From the NCBI RefSeq assembly GCF_013376045.1, contig NZ_JABMJG010000012.1, positions 1-64,000 of the forward strand: a stretch of 64,000 nucleotides of DNA. The letters are read 5' to 3'. The position numbers were made by a program, and so were the translations under genes. Shown here in pieces: positions 36,283 through 45,521 of the stretch. This DNA comes from Variovorax sp. SG517. Lineage in GTDB: Bacteria > Pseudomonadota > Gammaproteobacteria > Burkholderiales > Burkholderiaceae_C. The first letter of the stretch is position 1. Every line of letters starts with the position of its first letter. Below the pieces are notes generated by a model, which saw nothing but the letters and a program-made list of their open reading frames with translations, had not been told where the DNA came from and did no database searches.

Positions 36283-37404
36283 ATGGATCGTCGAAGCTTC
36301 GTTCTCGCGACCGCTGCCGGCATGGCTGCGGGCGCGGCGCGCGCCCAGCACGCGGCCACGCATGACACGCTGCCGGCCGTGCCTTCCTCGGCTGAGCCCT
36401 ATGCGCGTCTGCAAGGCGGCGTGCCGCACCACATGACGCCCGAGCAGGAAGCCCAGCGCTTCATCGAGAGCTCCGCGCCGCCCGGCCCGCAGGGCCGCTG
36501 GGAGCCGCGCGCTGCATTGCCGATTCCCCGCAGCGAGATGGCCTGGGCCACCGCGGCGATGGAGCGCATGCACGTGGTCGGCGGCTATGGCGAAGGCAAG
36601 GTCAACCGCGACTACCACCACATCTACGACCCGAAGGCCGACCGCTGGCTCGACGGCGCGCCGCTGCCGCGCGGTGCCAACCACGTCGCGGTGACGGCCG
36701 ACGGCGGCCGCGTCTACGCGCTGGGCGGCTTCGTCGAGCAGAACCGGCGCTCCGACACCAACACCTACGTCTACGACATCGCCGCCAACCGCTGGAGCGC
36801 CATTGCGCCACTGCCCCGTCCGCGTGGCGCCGCAGCCGCCGTGATGCTCGACGGCGCGCTGCATCTGATCGGCGGCGCGTCCGAGCCCGCCGCGGAGCGC
36901 GCGAGCGTGGGCTGGCACGAGGTCTACGACCCGAAGGCCGACCGCTGGTCCGCCCGCAAGCCGCTGCCGGGCGCGCGCGACCACGTGGGCTGCGTGTCGC
37001 ACGGCGGCCAGATCCATGTGATCGGCGGGCGCTTCAACACCTTCGAATACAACACCGACCTGCACCACGTCTACCTGCCCGCGCGCGACACCTGGGAGCT
37101 GCGCTCGCCGCTGCCAACCGCGCGATCGGGCCACGGGCTCGTGGTGTATCGCGGCCGCTTCTTCGCCATGGGCGGGGAGGGCGGCATCCTCGTCGACGGC
37201 GTGCCGCGCCAGGCGAAGGTGTTCGGCCAGATGGAAAGCTACAACCCCGTCGACGACACCTGGCAGCGGCACGCCCCGATGACCACGCCGCGCCACGCCG
37301 TGGGCGCGGCCGTCATCGGCGACTGGATCTACGTGGCCGGCGGCGGCGCGGTGCTCGGCGGCGCCGTACAGTCCGCAGTCCACGAGGCCTTTACCCTGGG
37401 CTGA
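36283..37404 (+). CDS. Kelch-repeat protein with Tat-type signal
   Basis: This 373-residue exported protein begins with a twin-arginine signal (MDRRSFVLATAAGMAAGAARA), suggesting folding before export. The mature part has at least six kelch repeats recognisable from paired Gly and following Tyr/Trp patterns (VVGGYGEGK, ALGGFVEQN, LIGGASEP, VIGGRFNTF, AMGGEGG, VAGGGAV), so it should form a beta-propeller. No active-site residues can be named, and galactose-oxidase-like activity is not supported because there is no copper motif. It sits 23 bases after the transglycosylase and before parC. Confidence 0.82.
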   Translation: MDRRSFVLATAAGMAAGAARAQHAATHDTLPAVPSSAEPYARLQGGVPHHMTPEQEAQRFIESSAPPGPQGRWEPRAALPIPRSEMAWATAAMERMHVVGGYGEGKVNRDYHHIYDPKADRWLDGAPLPRGANHVAVTADGGRVYALGGFVEQNRRSDTNTYVYDIAANRWSAIAPLPRPRGAAAAVMLDGALHLIGGASEPAAERASVGWHEVYDPKADRWSARKPLPGARDHVGCVSHGGQIHVIGGRFNTFEYNTDLHHVYLPARDTWELRSPLPTARSGHGLVVYRGRFFAMGGEGGILVDGVPRQAKVFGQMESYNPVDDTWQRHAPMTTPRHAVGAAVIGDWIYVAGGGAVLGGAVQSAVHEAFTLG

Positions 37405-37448
37405 ACGCGCAGCCAGCAACAACAAAAGTTTTTCTCACCAGTTCTTTC

Positions 37449-39845
37449 ATGGATTCCCAACCTCCGCTCGATCTCCAGGGTCCCACCGACGGCGACACGA
37501 CCCTGACCCTCGCCGACTACGCACAGACCGCCTACCTCGAATACGCGCTGAGCGTGGTCAAGGGCCGCGCGCTGCCCGATGTGTCCGACGGCCAGAAGCC
37601 GGTGCAGCGCCGCATCCTGTATTCGATGTCGCGCATGGGCCTGGGCTTCGGTGGCACCAACGGCACCGTGGGCGCCAAGCCCGTGAAGAGCGCGCGCGTG
37701 GTCGGCGACGTGCTCGGCCGCTTCCACCCGCACAGCGACCAGGCCGCGTACGACGCGCTGGTGCGCATGGCGCAAGACTTCTCTCAGCGCTATCCGCTGG
37801 TCGATGGCCAGGGCAACTTCGGCAGCCGCGACGGCGACGGCGCAGCCGCCATGCGCTACACCGAAGCGCGCCTGGCGCGCATCACCAGCCTGCTGCTCGA
37901 CGAGATCGACGAAGGCACGGTCGACTTCATTCCCAACTACGACGGCAGCACCGAAGAGCCGCGCCTGCTGCCCGCGCGGCTGCCGTTCACGCTGCTCAAT
38001 GGCGCCAGCGGCATCGCGGTCGGCCTCGCCACCGAGATCCCGAGCCACAACCTGCGCGAGATTGCCGACGCCTGCGTGGCGCTGATCAAGTCGAACGGCA
38101 AGCTCAGCGAGGAAGAACTCTTCGCCATCGTGCCCGGCCCCGACTATCCGGGCGGCGCGCAGATCATCAGCAGCGCGGCGGACATCGCCGACGCCTACCG
38201 CACCGGCCGCGGCTCGCTCAAGGTGCGCGCGCGCTGGAAGATCGAGGAACTGGCGCGCGGCCAGTGGCAGCTGGTGGTCAACGAACTGCCGCCGGGCGTC
38301 AGCTCGCAGCGCGTGCTGGAAGAAATCGAGGAAATCACCAACCCCAAGGTCAAGGCCGGCAAGAAGGCGTTGAGCGCGGAACAGACGCAGCTCAAGGCCG
38401 CGATGCTGTCGGTGCTCGACGTGGTGCGCGACGAGTCGAGCAAGGACGCCGCCGTGCGCCTGGTGTTCGAGCCCAAGACCTCGCGCATCAGCCAGGAAGA
38501 GTTCATCACCACGCTGCTCGCGCAGACCTCGCTGGAAACCTCCTCGCCGATCAACCTCACGATGGTCGGCATCGACGGCAAGCCCACGCAGAAGTCGCTG
38601 CGCCAGATGCTCAACGAGTGGATCGCGTTCCGCGAGATCACCGTCGAGAAGCGCTCGCGCTTCCGCCTGGGCAAGGTGCAGGACCGCATCCACATCCTCG
38701 AAGGCCGGCAGCTGGTGCTGCTGAATATCGATGAAGTGATCGCGATCATCCGCGCGGCGGAAGACCCGAAGGCGGCGCTCATCGCGCGCTTCAATCTGAG
38801 CGAGATCCAGGCAGAGGACATTCTTGAAATCCGGCTGCGCCAGCTTGCGCGGCTGGAGGCCATCAAGATCGAGCAGCAGCTCAAGGAACTGCGCGAAGAG
38901 CAGAAGAAGCTCGAAGACATCCTCGCCAGCCCCGCGGCGCTGCGTCGCCTGCTGGTGAAGGAAATCGAGGCCGACGCCAAGAGTTTCGAAGACCCGCGCC
39001 GCACGCTGATCCAGGCCGAGAAGCGCGCCGTGGCCGAGGTGAAGGTGGTCGACGAGCCCGTCACCGTCATCGTGTCGCAGAAGGGTTGGGTCCGTACGCA
39101 GAAGGGCTGGGCCAGCGAGAAGGCGGCGGGCAACGGAAACGGTGCGGCGCCCGAGTACAGCTTCAAGTCGGGCGACTCGCTCTACGGCGCCTTCGAGTGC
39201 CGCAGCGTCGACACGCTGCTGGTCTTCGGCAGCGCCAAGGACAAGAGCGTGCGCGTCTACACCGTGCCCGTGGCGTCGCTGCCCGGCGGCCGCGGCGACG
39301 GCCAGCCCGTCACCACGCTCATCGACCTGGATGCGGGCACGCACGTCACGCACTTTTTCGCGGGACCGGTGGGCGCGAGCCTGCTGCTGGCCAACACCGG
39401 CGGCTACGGCTTCATCGCCACGGTCGAGAACATGATGTCGCGCCAGCGCGGCGGCAAGGCCTTCATCGACGTGGGCGAGGGCGAGCAGCTGTGTCGCCCC
39501 TCGCTGGTGGGCGGCGCGAGCGGCGCCGAGCCGATGCCCCTGGCCACGCACGTGGCCTGCGCCTCGACCGGCGGACGCATCCTGACCTTCGACATCGCCG
39601 AGCTCAAGAGCCTGCCCAAGGGCGGCCGCGGCCTCACGCTGATCGACCTGGAAGCCAAGGACACCCTGGCCGGCGCGGCCGCCTACACGCGCAGCGTGAA
39701 GATCGAAGGCATCGGCCGCGGCGGCAAGGAGCGCGAGGAAACGCTGGAGATCCGCACGCTCAACAACGCACGCGGCAGCCGCGCACGCAAGGGCAAGGCA
39801 GCCGACCTGGGCTTCAAGCCGACCAGCATCGTGCGGGTGCAGTAG
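37449..39845 (+). CDS. parC: DNA topoisomerase IV subunit A
   Basis: ParC is the cleavage subunit of topoisomerase IV. The 798-residue protein has the winged-helix breakage domain with the active-site Tyr137 (in MRYTEARL), the coiled-coil and tower regions, and a C-terminal beta-pinwheel (about 520-798) that binds DNA. At the quinolone-resistance region it reads HPHSDQAAYDA. The position equivalent to E. coli ParC Ser80 is Gln98, and that equivalent to Glu84 is Asp102. It follows the kelch gene at 44 bases and is followed by a 63-residue protein at two bases. Confidence 0.95.
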   Translation: MDSQPPLDLQGPTDGDTTLTLADYAQTAYLEYALSVVKGRALPDVSDGQKPVQRRILYSMSRMGLGFGGTNGTVGAKPVKSARVVGDVLGRFHPHSDQAAYDALVRMAQDFSQRYPLVDGQGNFGSRDGDGAAAMRYTEARLARITSLLLDEIDEGTVDFIPNYDGSTEEPRLLPARLPFTLLNGASGIAVGLATEIPSHNLREIADACVALIKSNGKLSEEELFAIVPGPDYPGGAQIISSAADIADAYRTGRGSLKVRARWKIEELARGQWQLVVNELPPGVSSQRVLEEIEEITNPKVKAGKKALSAEQTQLKAAMLSVLDVVRDESSKDAAVRLVFEPKTSRISQEEFITTLLAQTSLETSSPINLTMVGIDGKPTQKSLRQMLNEWIAFREITVEKRSRFRLGKVQDRIHILEGRQLVLLNIDEVIAIIRAAEDPKAALIARFNLSEIQAEDILEIRLRQLARLEAIKIEQQLKELREEQKKLEDILASPAALRRLLVKEIEADAKSFEDPRRTLIQAEKRAVAEVKVVDEPVTVIVSQKGWVRTQKGWASEKAAGNGNGAAPEYSFKSGDSLYGAFECRSVDTLLVFGSAKDKSVRVYTVPVASLPGGRGDGQPVTTLIDLDAGTHVTHFFAGPVGASLLLANTGGYGFIATVENMMSRQRGGKAFIDVGEGEQLCRPSLVGGASGAEPMPLATHVACASTGGRILTFDIAELKSLPKGGRGLTLIDLEAKDTLAGAAAYTRSVKIEGIGRGGKEREETLEIRTLNNARGSRARKGKAADLGFKPTSIVRVQ

Positions 39846-39847
39846 CC

Positions 39848-40039
39848 ATGGGCGGCATCGACATCAGCGTCATCGGCGTCTTCATCGCCGTGGTCACCGG
39901 CATCGGCAGCTACGTGCTGGGCCGGCGCATGCGCGAGAAGCGGGCGGCCAAGAAGCGTGAGAAGGACCGCATCGTCTCGCAGGCGAACGAGACGCGCCAG
40001 GTGCGGCGCGCCCGCGAGCGCAAGGAGCGCGGCGGCTGA
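39848..40039 (+). CDS. Small bitopic membrane protein downstream of parC
   Basis: This 63-residue protein has one hydrophobic helix at about 6-25 and a long strongly basic, helical C-terminus (RRMREKRAAKKREKDR...RRARERKERGG). It starts two bases after the parC stop, so translation is probably coupled. A basic cytoplasmic tail could bind nucleic acid, but this is only a suggestion. I do not recognise the family. Confidence 0.7.
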   Translation: MGGIDISVIGVFIAVVTGIGSYVLGRRMREKRAAKKREKDRIVSQANETRQVRRARERKERGG

Positions 40040-40187
40040 AGCTTGGCGGTCCAGAGCGATCGATGAATAGAAATCGCATCGCAATCATTCAACGGTGTGC
40101 TATTCGCGAGACTGAACGCCATACTTCCCTTTTTGAATATTTTTCTCTCTAAGATTGGTTTGCCAATTTCGGCAAGGGAGAAGAAAA

Positions 40188-41285
40188 ATGTTCGATCACA
40201 ATCACTACGTGCCTGTGCTTAAGTGGCGCATGGGCGAATACCAAGCTCTCATGCGGTTGGGAGAACTCGTCAAGGACTGGGTTACCCCTCTTTTCGAAAT
40301 ACCAACCGAAGGATGGAACTTCGAAACGGAAGCGCCTCTGCGCTCGCTCGATGATCATTTGGCGGGCTTCGGGGAAAAGCTGTTCTCCAAATGGGGCGCT
40401 CGGACCTGTTTTATCGACAGTCCCTATCTGGACGGTGCAAGCGTACTTTCGACAGGTGTGCACCATATGCAGCACATCTTCCTGCAGGCAAGGCAGGCCG
40501 GCTGTTCGGCGATTCCCGTGATTGGCCTGCAAAGGCATCCCGCTTATCTGGCGGCTGTCCAATTCATCGTTGGCTGGACGCAAAACGGAGTCTGCGTCCG
40601 ACTGGAAAGGGATGATTTCGGACCTGGGCTTCAATCAACTCTTCAGTCATTGATTCAGGCTCTCGCCATCCCGGTCCGCTACGTTGACCTTGTCATCGAC
40701 CTTGAGGCGTCAATTGCCGAGGTCCTGCCAATACAGGTATCGACGTGGTCGACCTGTCTTTCGCAGATTTCAGCGACGCCCTGGCGCACTCTCACCTTGG
40801 TCGGTACGTCATTTCCTGCAGCACTCGGTGCCGATCAATATCGCCCGCACGGACGGACTCCCAGAAGCGAATGGCTCGCATACAAGGAGCTTGTTCGGCA
40901 ACTTGCGGTTTCCGCCAGAAAGCCCACGTTCGGAGACTACGCCACATCGAGTCCAAATACGGGAGAGCTCGATCCGCGCATGGTCGATCCCAATGCCAAG
41001 ATCAAATACACGTTGAGCGATGAATGGATCGTGCACGTGGGGACGCAGGTCAAGCGCTTTGGAAGAGGGCAATATCAAGCTATGTGTCAAGGCATCATCA
41101 ATGCAAGTCCCTCGTATTTCCCGGGGCCTGGCTATTCATGGGGGGATGCCTACATTCATGGCTGCGCGCTAGGCTCGGAGGGAACGGGTGGCTCGTCTAC
41201 CTGGCCCTCCGTTGCTGCAAATCACCATGTTACGAAGGCTGTTCGGGACGTCGCCAGTTTTCACGGGACTTTAGCGCCTCCCTGA
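40188..41285 (+). CDS. Beta family protein (Beta_protein / sce7725-like)
   Basis: This 365-residue protein has the opening YVPVLKWRMGEYQALMRL, typical of the beta family named after a phage T4 protein and of sce7725-type proteins. Further conserved blocks follow: PLFEIP, IPVIGLQRHP, RPHGRTPRSEWLAYKEL, FGDYATSSP and IKYTLSDEWIVHVG. The fold may be a TIM-like barrel and no reaction is known. Lines counted inside it are about 55-60% G+C, below the flanks. The ATG has a perfect ribosome site (AAGGGAG at 40174). Its 3' end overlaps the convergent sce7726-type gene by 56 bases. The AT-rich 40040-40187 stretch before it (43% in one counted line) is probably its promoter; I see no other gene there. 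Confidence 0.75.
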   Translation: MFDHNHYVPVLKWRMGEYQALMRLGELVKDWVTPLFEIPTEGWNFETEAPLRSLDDHLAGFGEKLFSKWGARTCFIDSPYLDGASVLSTGVHHMQHIFLQARQAGCSAIPVIGLQRHPAYLAAVQFIVGWTQNGVCVRLERDDFGPGLQSTLQSLIQALAIPVRYVDLVIDLEASIAEVLPIQVSTWSTCLSQISATPWRTLTLVGTSFPAALGADQYRPHGRTPRSEWLAYKELVRQLAVSARKPTFGDYATSSPNTGELDPRMVDPNAKIKYTLSDEWIVHVGTQVKRFGRGQYQAMCQGIINASPSYFPGPGYSWGDAYIHGCALGSEGTGGSSTWPSVAANHHVTKAVRDVASFHGTLAPP

Positions 41286-41847
41286 TTTTCCGCCGGACGT
41301 CGCCTGGTTGAAAGGAATCAACGAACAAGCGATACAGGCCAGCGCGATTCAGGCCCATTTCCTTTTGAGTTGCGCCGTTTGCCTTCAGTACCTCGACCAC
41401 CTCGTGTCGCCACATCAGATGTGCCATGTGAAAGAGCGAAGGGTCGGGGTTGTTGCGCAGTCTCCGATGCGTTTCGAGCTTCAAGGCACCTTTGCTCCCC
41501 ATATGGACGACCTTGATTCCCCACCATGACGGGATCAAAGCCTGCGCTTCCGGCAAATGCGCACTACCCACGACAAGGGTGGCCCTGTCGAGCGAGCGGG
41601 AATAGGCCTCGACCTGCCTGGGCAACCTTGAAAGATTGTCTGCGTCGCTCTTGAGTTCGAACCCGTGCAAGTAACCATTCACGACGGCGATGTCGACGCG
41701 ACATGAGCCGTGTTCCAAGCCGAGCTCCTGAACTATTCGGGCATTGGCATCGTTGGCATGATCGGCCAGCACGGTTCTCAGCACGAGCGACCGCACGTCG
41801 CGATCCCGGGTCTTCGGTGGCTTGATCGGCGTGGGGGAGGCGGACAT
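41230..41847 (-). CDS. sce7726 family protein with PD-(D/E)XK-like motif
   Basis: This roughly 205-residue protein has the layout of the sce7726 family. The core block runs RVDIAVVNGYLHGFELKSD, with Asp52 and Glu64-x-Lys66 forming a PD-(D/E)XK-type nuclease signature, followed by LSRLPRQVEAYSRSLDRATLVVG. The C-terminal half is helical and basic. The start is unclear: ATG at 41847 is used, but 41868 and 41901 are also in frame and none has a good ribosome site. The family is often found beside beta/sce7725 proteins; here the two are convergent with overlapping 3' ends. The nuclease role is inferred. Confidence 0.72.
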   Translation of the reverse strand: MSASPTPIKPPKTRDRDVRSLVLRTVLADHANDANARIVQELGLEHGSCRVDIAVVNGYLHGFELKSDADNLSRLPRQVEAYSRSLDRATLVVGSAHLPEAQALIPSWWGIKVVHMGSKGALKLETHRRLRNNPDPSLFHMAHLMWRHEVVEVLKANGATQKEMGLNRAGLYRLFVDSFQPGDVRRKIREALKSRENWRRPEQPS

Positions 41848-41943
41848 GGCGGCCGAACTATAGAGCATCGCACTCGCAGTTTGCTCTTGCGACGGAACCA
41901 TCGTCGAGGTGGCCGCGACAGCCGTATTCGCGGTGAATCGCTT

Positions 41944-43065
41944 CTATCGCAGGCCGACCCACCACCGCGTGTTGGTCCGCGCCGCTCCCACCGTCACCAC
42001 TTCGCCGATCACCGGCGTCGCCAGCTCGATCTTCCTGGCTTCCGTGAGGGCCGCGATGCGGTCCAGCGGGTCGTGCCAGTTGTGGAAGGCGAGGTCGAAG
42101 GTGCTGTTGTGCACCGAGAAGAACACCTTGCCGCGCAGGTCCTCGAAGGCCTTCACGCTCTGCTCGGGCGTCATGTGCACGGCGGGCCACATGCTGTCGT
42201 AGGCGCCGTTCTCCATCAGCGCGATGTCGAAGCCGCCGAAGCGCTCGCCGATCTGCTTGAAGCCCGGGAAGTAGCCCGAGTCGCCGCTGTAGAAGATGCG
42301 CTGGTCGCCGCTTTGCACCACCCATGAGGCCCACAGCGTGCGGTCGCGGTCGCCGAGCGTGCGGCCCGAGAAGTGCTGCGCGGGCGTGGCGGTGAGCTTC
42401 ACGCCGTCGTGTTCGGCCGACTGCCACCAGTCGAGTTCGGTCACGCGGTCGGCCGGCACGCCCATCGCCAGCAGCCGCGAGCGCACGCCCAGCGGCACGA
42501 AGTAGCGCTTCACGTCCCTGGCGAGGTATTCGATGGTCGCCACGTCGAGGTGGTCGTAGTGGTCGTGCGAGAGGATCACGCCTTCGACGGGCGGCAGGTC
42601 CTCCAGCGCGATCGGCGTCTTGTGGAAGCGCTTCGGCCCGGCCCACTGCACGGGCGACGCGCGGTCGCTGAACACGGGGTCGATCAGCCAGTACTTGTCG
42701 CGCAGCTTCAGCAGGTGCGATGAATGGCCCAGGCGCACGACGTGGTTGGTTTGGGTGTCGAGCGCGTCGAGTGTGGGCTTGTCCAGCGGCTTCACGGGGA
42801 TGGGGTCGACCGGCACCGTGTCGATCTTGCTGCCCACGATGAAGCGCGACCAGATGCGCCACGCGCTGGCCTGCTGGGGCAGGTCGGGGTTGGCCATGTT
42901 GTGGAAGCCGCCATCCTTGAACTGGGGCGAGCTCTCGTAGCGCGTCTCGCCGCCGCCGGCGGCGCTGCAGCCCGCCACGAAGGCACAGCCGGCTGCGGCG
43001 AGCGCGGTGCCGCGGCGCAGGAGTTGGGGCAGGTAGGAGCCTTGCGAGCCGGGGTCTTCAGCCAT
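41944..43065 (-). CDS. MBL-fold metallo-hydrolase, exported (NAPE-PLD/lactonase-like)
   Basis: This 373-residue protein belongs to the group of UlaG/RomA/NAPE-PLD-like metallo-hydrolases. Metal motif SHDHYDHLD lies near residue 165, with later His (TPAQHFSGR), Asp (SGDSGY) and His residues. The N-terminus is a signal peptide with a possible lipobox (VAGC near residue 32). Its large companion frame to 44418 is a shadow of the lipase gene. It ends 43 bases before the first possible sce7726 start on the same strand. The substrate is unknown, plausibly a phospholipid or lactone. Confidence 0.83.
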   Translation of the reverse strand: MAEDPGSQGSYLPQLLRRGTALAAAGCAFVAGCSAAGGGETRYESSPQFKDGGFHNMANPDLPQQASAWRIWSRFIVGSKIDTVPVDPIPVKPLDKPTLDALDTQTNHVVRLGHSSHLLKLRDKYWLIDPVFSDRASPVQWAGPKRFHKTPIALEDLPPVEGVILSHDHYDHLDVATIEYLARDVKRYFVPLGVRSRLLAMGVPADRVTELDWWQSAEHDGVKLTATPAQHFSGRTLGDRDRTLWASWVVQSGDQRIFYSGDSGYFPGFKQIGERFGGFDIALMENGAYDSMWPAVHMTPEQSVKAFEDLRGKVFFSVHNSTFDLAFHNWHDPLDRIAALTEARKIELATPVIGEVVTVGAARTNTRWWVGLR

Positions 43066-43254
43066 GGGAGAGCCTTCTGGATTGTGTTTGTCGGATGGCC
43101 TGAGACTATCGAAGGCGCATGTTTCAATGGTTTCAGCGATAGAAACATTCGGGCGGGAGGGGCATTCCGGTGCTATGCCATGTGCCGTATGGCGGGCAGC
43201 GACGCGGCCCGGCACACTGCCGGACTTCATCGATTTCCAGGAAGCGGCAGATCC

Positions 43255-44850
43255 ATGAGCAGCAATCGCTACCCCATCATCTACGTGCGCGGCTACGCCA
43301 TGACCGAATCGGAGCGCGACGAGACGGCGGCCGATCCGTTCTGCGGCTTCAACATCGGCTCCACGGTGTACCGCGCCACCGTGAAGAAGGAGGCGCCGGC
43401 GCAGAAGTTCGTCTTCGAGTCGCCGATGGTGCGGCTGCTGGCCGACTTCCAGTACCAGAGCGTCTACCAGAATGGCCTGGACATCCTCGACCCTGACTGG
43501 AAGCCTTCGCCCGACGCCAACGGCAACGACGTCGACGGCATTCCCTCTGCCTCGGTCATCATCTACCGCTACTACGACTCGGGCTCCGAGCTGCTGGGCG
43601 ACGGCAAGGCGAAGGACGTCAAGGTGTACGCGCAGGGCCTGAGCCAGCTCATCCTGCGTGTGCGCGACCTCGTCGTGAAGCGCGAGGGGCCGGCGGGCTT
43701 CACGGCCGACGACTTCCGCTGCTACCTCGTCGCGCATTCCATGGGCGGGCTGGTGGTGCGCGCCTTCCTGCAGAACCCCGCGCTTGGCGACGCGGCCGCG
43801 CGCGCCTGCGTCGACAAGGTGTTCACCTACGCCACGCCGCACAACGGCATCGACATGGGCGGCATCAACGTGCCGGCCTGGCTCACGCTGAACGAGATGA
43901 ACACCTTCAACCGCGAGAAGATGTCCGAGTTCCTGGCCACGCCCGCCGTCAACGGCCGCATGGACTACCTGCCTGCGGCGGCCTTTCCGCCCGAGCGCTT
44001 CTTCTGCATGGTCGGCACCAACCGTGGCGACTACGAGACCGCCAAGGGCCTCTCGCGCATGTTCGCGGGCCATGGCAGCGATGGCCTCGTGCGCATCGAG
44101 AACGCATCGCTCTGGGCCGTCGACGGGGCGGGCAAGACGCAGCCGGTGGCCACCGCGTACACCTACCGCTCGCACTCGGGCTACTTCGGCATCGTCAATT
44201 CCGAGGAGGCCTACCAGAACCTCACGCGCTTCCTGTTCGGCGACGTGCGCGTGGACCTGTGGTTCGACGTCGACGGCGTCACCCTGCCGCCCGACCTGCC
44301 CAAGGACGCCGACGTCGATGCGCTCTACCAGGTCGAACTGCTGGCCGCGCCGCGCGGCAAGCGCTGGTACCTCAGCCGCCGCATCGCCGAGGAAGACTCG
44401 CCCGCCTGCCGCACGCACAAGGAATTGACCGACCCGGCTACCGCCGACCGTCGCTCCATCTATCTATCGACCGTGTTCCTCGCCAACCGGGCGCGCGTGA
44501 AGCAGGACCGACCCACGCTGGCCTACGCCATGACGCTGGGCGTGCGCGTGCCCGACTACCAGGTCAACAACAAGTTCTGGCTCGACGGCCACTACGAGGG
44601 CAGTTCGCTCTTCCGTGACACGCTGATCATCGAGATCGCGCCGCCGCAGCCGGACGACGCAGCGCAGAACTGGAACGTCAAGTACGGCTGGCAGACCGAC
44701 ACCGCCGGCCGCGCCTCGCTGCCGATGAGCCCCAAGCAGCTCGCGAGCGGCAAGCTGCAGTTCGTGGTGCCGCTGTCGAGCCTGGGCGCAGCGCCGGCCG
44801 CGCCGGGCATCAGCGGCAAGGTGCGGCTGGAGGTGAGCGCCTGGCAATAG
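43255..44850 (+). CDS. Alpha/beta-hydrolase family lipase or esterase
   Basis: This 531-residue protein starts with a lipase-type IIYVRGYA oxyanion region. The nucleophile is Ser162 in VAHSMGG, a G-x-S-x-G elbow with Ala at the first position. A TYATPHNGID segment follows, as in PGAP1-like and bacterial triacylglycerol lipases, and a His in YRSHSGYF near residue 315 is a candidate base. No signal peptide is seen. The C-terminal 200 residues form a separate beta-rich domain of unknown role. The gene is divergent from the metallo-hydrolase, with 189 bases (43066-43254) holding no gene. Confidence 0.78.
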   Translation: MSSNRYPIIYVRGYAMTESERDETAADPFCGFNIGSTVYRATVKKEAPAQKFVFESPMVRLLADFQYQSVYQNGLDILDPDWKPSPDANGNDVDGIPSASVIIYRYYDSGSELLGDGKAKDVKVYAQGLSQLILRVRDLVVKREGPAGFTADDFRCYLVAHSMGGLVVRAFLQNPALGDAAARACVDKVFTYATPHNGIDMGGINVPAWLTLNEMNTFNREKMSEFLATPAVNGRMDYLPAAAFPPERFFCMVGTNRGDYETAKGLSRMFAGHGSDGLVRIENASLWAVDGAGKTQPVATAYTYRSHSGYFGIVNSEEAYQNLTRFLFGDVRVDLWFDVDGVTLPPDLPKDADVDALYQVELLAAPRGKRWYLSRRIAEEDSPACRTHKELTDPATADRRSIYLSTVFLANRARVKQDRPTLAYAMTLGVRVPDYQVNNKFWLDGHYEGSSLFRDTLIIEIAPPQPDDAAQNWNVKYGWQTDTAGRASLPMSPKQLASGKLQFVVPLSSLGAAPAAPGISGKVRLEVSAWQ

Positions 44851-44933
44851 AGCGCCTGGGGGTTGGCAGTAGGGCGCCGGTCAGGCAGGGTCGGGCACAA
44901 TCGCGCCGGTCAAGAACCCGCCGATCCGGACCC

Positions 44934-45470
44934 ATGAAAACTGCCGTTCTCGTCATCGATGTCCAGCGTGGCCTTTGCGACGATCCGCCGCGCCCCCATG
45001 AGGCCCACGAGGTGATGCAGCGCATCAACGCGCTCACCGAACGCGCCCGCGCTGCCGGCGTGCCGGTGGCCTTCATCCAGCACGAGAACGCCGTCGACCT
45101 CGAATTCGACTCGGAGCGCTGGCAGCTTGCGAGCGTGCTCAACACCGATTCGCGCGACGCGCGCATCCGCAAGATCACGCCCGATTCCTTCCTGCGCACG
45201 CCCCTGGAAGCCTGGCTCTCCGAGCACGGCGTGAAGCGCGTGGTGGTCTGCGGCTATTCGTCGGAGTTCTGCGTCGACACGACAGTGCGCCGCGCTGCCG
45301 CGCTGGGCTACCACGTGGTACTCGCGGCCGATGCGCACACTTCGCACGACAAGCCGCACGCCACGGGCGCGAAGATCCGCGAGCATCACAACGCCACGCT
45401 CGCGGACATCACGAGCTTCGGCGTGCCGATCCGCGCAATCGCCAGCGCGGAAGTCGCCTTCGGCGACTGA
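44934..45470 (+). CDS. Isochorismatase-like cysteine hydrolase
   Basis: This 178-residue protein of the isochorismatase/nicotinamidase fold has the catalytic triad Asp9 (VIDVQ), Lys80 and Cys113 (SSEFCVDTT). Such enzymes hydrolyse amides or related bonds in small metabolites (nicotinamide, N-carbamoylsarcosine, biuret and others). The residues that decide the substrate are not diagnostic here. It stands alone between the lipase and the convergent MarR gene. Confidence 0.87.
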   Translation: MKTAVLVIDVQRGLCDDPPRPHEAHEVMQRINALTERARAAGVPVAFIQHENAVDLEFDSERWQLASVLNTDSRDARIRKITPDSFLRTPLEAWLSEHGVKRVVVCGYSSEFCVDTTVRRAAALGYHVVLAADAHTSHDKPHATGAKIREHHNATLADITSFGVPIRAIASAEVAFGD

Positions 45471-45521
45471 AGAACACAGCCTGCACGAACCGCACGGAGC
45501 ACGTGCGCGTTGCCTGAGCGC

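Noticed and set aside
37329..39551. A 740-residue minus-strand frame over parC
   Set aside because: It is antisense to parC and is compositionally a shadow.
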